Source: Acidobacteriota bacterium (GTDB taxonomy: Bacteria > Acidobacteriota > Blastocatellia > Pyrinomonadales > Pyrinomonadaceae). Taken from it: a DNA stretch of 54,237 bases. The position numbers and the translations under genes are program-made. The notes under the pieces are model-generated. The model searched no databases, had not been told where the DNA came from, and saw only the letters and a program-made list of their open reading frames with translations. This document shows, one piece after another, positions 52,109 to 54,237 of this stretch. Each line of letters begins with the position of its first letter. The first letter of the stretch is position 1. Where the stretch lies: contig JAFDVJ010000027.1 in the NCBI GenBank assembly GCA_018269075.1, positions 1-54,237 of the forward strand, read 5' to 3'.

Positions 52109-53203
52109 ATGCTGAAGATAAAATCGAAAGAAGAATGTCGGTGGGACATCGTCAGTCTCGGTGAAGTGATGCTCCGGCTCGATCCGGGCGATAAACGGAT
52201 TCATACGACCCGCTCGTTCGAGGTTTGGGAAGGCGGCGGCGAATACAACGTCGCGCGCGGCCTCAAACGCTGTTTCGGCCAGCGCGCGGCGATCGTCACG
52301 GCGCTCGCCGACAATCCGATCGGCAAGCTCGTGCAGGACCTGATCTATCAGGGCGGCGTCGATCAGTCGCACGTCAAATGGACGAAATACGACGGCGTCG
52401 GCCGGACGGTGCGCAACGGGATGAACTTTACCGAGCGCGGCTTCGGCGTGCGCGCCGCTTTGGGCTGCTCGGACCGCGGCCACACGGCCGTCTCGCAATT
52501 GAAACGCGGCGACATCGACTGGGAAAAGATCTTCGGCGCGGAAGGCGCGCGCTGGTTTCACACCGGCGGCATCTTCTGCGCGCTCTCGGAGACGACGCCC
52601 GAAGTCGCCAAAGAGGCGATGGAGGTCGCCAAAAAATACGGGACGATCATCTCCTACGACCTGAACTACCGCGAATCGCTCTGGAAGGCGATCGGCGGCC
52701 AAAGTAAGGCGCAGGAAGTCAACCGCGAGCTCGCCCGCTTCGTCGACGTGATGATCGGCAACGAAGAGGATTTCACGGCCTGTCTCGGCTTCGAGGTCGA
52801 AGGCCAGGACGAGCATCATTCCAAACTCGACGTGACGAGCTTCGAGAAGATGATCCGCCGGGCGGTCGCGGAATTCCCGAACTTCGAGGTCGCCGCGACG
52901 ACCCTGCGCAACGCCAAAACGGCGTCGGTCAACGACTGGGGCGCGGTCTGCTTTACCGGCGGCACGCTCTACCAGGCGCCGATGCGCGAAAATCTCGAGA
53001 TCTTCGACCGCGTCGGCGGCGGCGACTCGTTCGCGTCGGGTCTGATCTACGGTTTCCTGAGCGGCGAGAGCCCGCAGGTCGCGGTCAACTGCGGCGCGGC
53101 CCACGGCGCGCTCGCGATGACGACGCCGGGCGACACGACGATGGCCTCTCTGGCCGACGTCCAGCGCGTGATGAAAGGCGGCGGCGCGCGCGTCGCGCGG
53201 TAA
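52109..53203 (+). CDS. kdgK: 2-keto-3-deoxygluconate kinase (PfkB family)
   Basis: A 364-residue cytoplasmic sugar kinase that phosphorylates KDG to KDPG. The N-terminal sugar-binding motif (LGEVMLRLDP, then GGGEYNVARGL) and the C-terminal PfkB signature with catalytic Asp (DRVGGGDSFASGL) are present. It is somewhat longer than usual (about 310-340 residues), with extra sequence around the EDEHHSKLD-like loop (GQDEHHSKLD). Position between KduD and Eda fixes the substrate with good confidence. Confidence 0.93.
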   Translation: MLKIKSKEECRWDIVSLGEVMLRLDPGDKRIHTTRSFEVWEGGGEYNVARGLKRCFGQRAAIVTALADNPIGKLVQDLIYQGGVDQSHVKWTKYDGVGRTVRNGMNFTERGFGVRAALGCSDRGHTAVSQLKRGDIDWEKIFGAEGARWFHTGGIFCALSETTPEVAKEAMEVAKKYGTIISYDLNYRESLWKAIGGQSKAQEVNRELARFVDVMIGNEEDFTACLGFEVEGQDEHHSKLDVTSFEKMIRRAVAEFPNFEVAATTLRNAKTASVNDWGAVCFTGGTLYQAPMRENLEIFDRVGGGDSFASGLIYGFLSGESPQVAVNCGAAHGALAMTTPGDTTMASLADVQRVMKGGGARVAR

Positions 53204-53231
53204 GCGATCGTTGGATTGATGATCGTTGAAC

Positions 53232-53365
53232 CGTCGAACGGTTTTTAACTGTCCGCCAAAAACACTAAAATCACGAAATAATTTAGTGTTTTTAGTGTTT
53301 TTGGCGGACAAAAAAAAGCGATCGTAATGCTTTCGCGGCTTTTTCCGATCGATTTGACCGCCGAT
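53232..53365. repeat. Dispersed palindromic element, copy 2
   Basis: The core hairpin at 53251-53309 pairs GTCCGCCAAAAACACTAAAA with its complement near the right end. The flanks CGGTTTTTAA and GGCTTTTTCCGAT match copy 1 at 18950-19085. It fills the gap between KdgK and Eda. Confidence 0.7.
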
Positions 53366-53399
53366 ATTTCGCGGGCAAAATCTTAAATTTGAAATCAAT

Positions 53400-54047
53400 A
53401 TGAAGAAATCTGAAGTCATACATAAAATTGTGGAAGTCGGCGTCGTGCCGGTCGTCCGGGCCAATTCGCCCGAGGAAGCGATGCAGGCCGTCGAAGCGAT
53501 CAAAGAGGGCGGCGTGCCGATTCTGGAGATCACGATGACCGTGCCGGGCGCGGTCAAAGTCATCGAGCGGGTCGCCGATCGTTTCGGCGCGGACGTCGTC
53601 GTCGGCGCCGGGACGGTGCTCGACCCGGAAACGGCGCGGGCCTGTATTTTGGCGGGCGCGACGTTCGTCGTCAGCCCGGCGCTGAATCTCAAAACGATCG
53701 AGCTCTGCCAGCGCTATTCGGTCCCGGTTTCGCCGGGCGCGCTGACGCCGACCGAGGTCGTCACGGCGTGGCAGGCCGGCGCCGATTTCGTCAAGGTCTT
53801 TCCGTGCTCGGCGATGGGCGGCGCGAGCTACATCAAGGGTTTGAAAGCGCCGCTGCCGCAGATCGAGCTGATCCCGACGGGCGGCGTCAATCTCAACACG
53901 GCGGCCGATTTCATCAAGGCCGGATCGAGCGCGCTCGGGATCGGCGCCGATCTCGTCGATCTCAAAGCGATCCGCGCCGGCCAGCCCGAGATCGTCACCG
54001 AACGCGCCCGCCAGTTCGCGCAGATCGTCAAAGACGCCCGCGGATAA
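53400..54047 (+). CDS. eda: 2-keto-3-deoxy-6-phosphogluconate aldolase
   Basis: A 215-residue class I aldolase that splits KDPG into pyruvate and glyceraldehyde-3-phosphate, the final common step. The Schiff-base Lys132 lies in FVKVFPCSAMGG; the catalytic Glu is likely in ILEITMT; and the phosphate-binding IPTGGVNLNT segment is present. Normal length for the family. It ends the uronate operon; only repeats follow. No ribosome site at the ATG. Confidence 0.95.
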   Translation: MKKSEVIHKIVEVGVVPVVRANSPEEAMQAVEAIKEGGVPILEITMTVPGAVKVIERVADRFGADVVVGAGTVLDPETARACILAGATFVVSPALNLKTIELCQRYSVPVSPGALTPTEVVTAWQAGADFVKVFPCSAMGGASYIKGLKAPLPQIELIPTGGVNLNTAADFIKAGSSALGIGADLVDLKAIRAGQPEIVTERARQFAQIVKDARG

Positions 54048-54050
54048 AAA

Positions 54051-54237
54051 GTTCGGGAAGTTCGGGAAGTTCGGGAAGTTCGGGAAGTAGGAGGCCTGCT
54101 TCCCGAGCTTTCCTTTTATGTACGACAAACTGTTGGTTTGTCGCGGCACCGCGCGGGGGCGAATCTTTTTGACAGGCTGGCGCCTGTCAACAGTCTGTCA
54201 GACTGTTGTACGATTTGTACGGCGGGCTGTCAGCCGG
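54051..54237. repeat. Terminal repeat region: 9-bp array and small palindromes
   Basis: Four GTTCGGGAA units (54051-54087) face CTTCCCGAGC near 54099. Then come CGACAAAC-GTTTGTCG (about 54122-54142), GACAGGC-GCCTGTC (about 54171-54188) and CAACAGTC-GACTGTTG (about 54190-54210). No gene. It may act as a terminator region for the uronate operon. Confidence 0.7.

Overview
The window is about 54 kb of high-GC bacterial chromosome dominated by genes for pectin and hexuronate use. The best guess for the host is an acidobacterium, perhaps of the Blastocatellia/Pyrinomonadaceae type. This rests on three things: a 1200-residue TonB-type receptor with an N-terminal carboxypeptidase-regulatory-like domain, very large secreted multi-modular carbohydrate enzymes, and gaps filled with 7-9 bp tandem repeats folded into hairpins. 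No rRNA or tRNA was seen, so this placement is an inference.

Layout. 1-6200: housekeeping and envelope genes: a glycosyltransferase 39 gene with a homopolymer frameshift, a TyrA-like dehydrogenase, a patatin-like phospholipase, a subtilisin-like peptidase and an Asn-rich zinc-ribbon membrane protein. 6200-26065: a rightward pectin-degradation cluster: TonB-type receptor, pectinesterase-pectate lyase fusion, a 1564-residue pectinesterase/pectate lyase giant, polygalacturonase (GH28), CE12-GH43-like fusion, GH105, a secreted cupin, a FadR-type GntR regulator and a GH43. 26093-33054: a signalling island: a CheY remnant, a CheB-CheR-PAS-GAF histidine kinase overlapping its NarL-type regulator, a small PAS protein and a broken Crp-family gene. 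33178-40100: a lipoprotein, fructose-1,6-bisphosphatase, a sigma-54 activator, an EstB-like hydrolase and a CPBP protease. 40271-54047: cytoplasmic hexuronate catabolism. A leftward unit carries an SDR, an M24-like protein and an ExuT-like transporter. A rightward unit carries a NagB-like protein, UxaA, a ROK regulator, a KduI/IolB-like isomerase, a molybdopterin oxidoreductase, KduD, KdgK and Eda.

How it fits together. Pectin is demethylated and cut outside the cell, and fragments probably enter through the TonB-type receptor. GH105 and GH43 enzymes trim them. Uronates enter by the ExuT-like carrier and converge on 2-keto-3-deoxygluconate: saturated uronates via UxaA, unsaturated ones via the KduI-like and KduD proteins. 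KdgK and Eda then give pyruvate and glyceraldehyde-3-phosphate. No UxaC-type isomerase or UxaB-type reductase lies in the window. The NagB-like protein and the divergent SDR are candidate replacements.

The most interesting signal is a palindrome, ATTGGTnnnACCAAT, that exactly fills the -35/-10 spacer of the promoters for the receptor (6705-6719) and the NagB-like/UxaA operon (43977-43991). A degenerate copy lies in a possible promoter of the divergent SDR-M24-ExuT operon (43821-43835). It resembles ExuR/UxuR-type operators and fits the GntR regulator at 23541, so one repressor may coordinate the outer-membrane and cytoplasmic halves.
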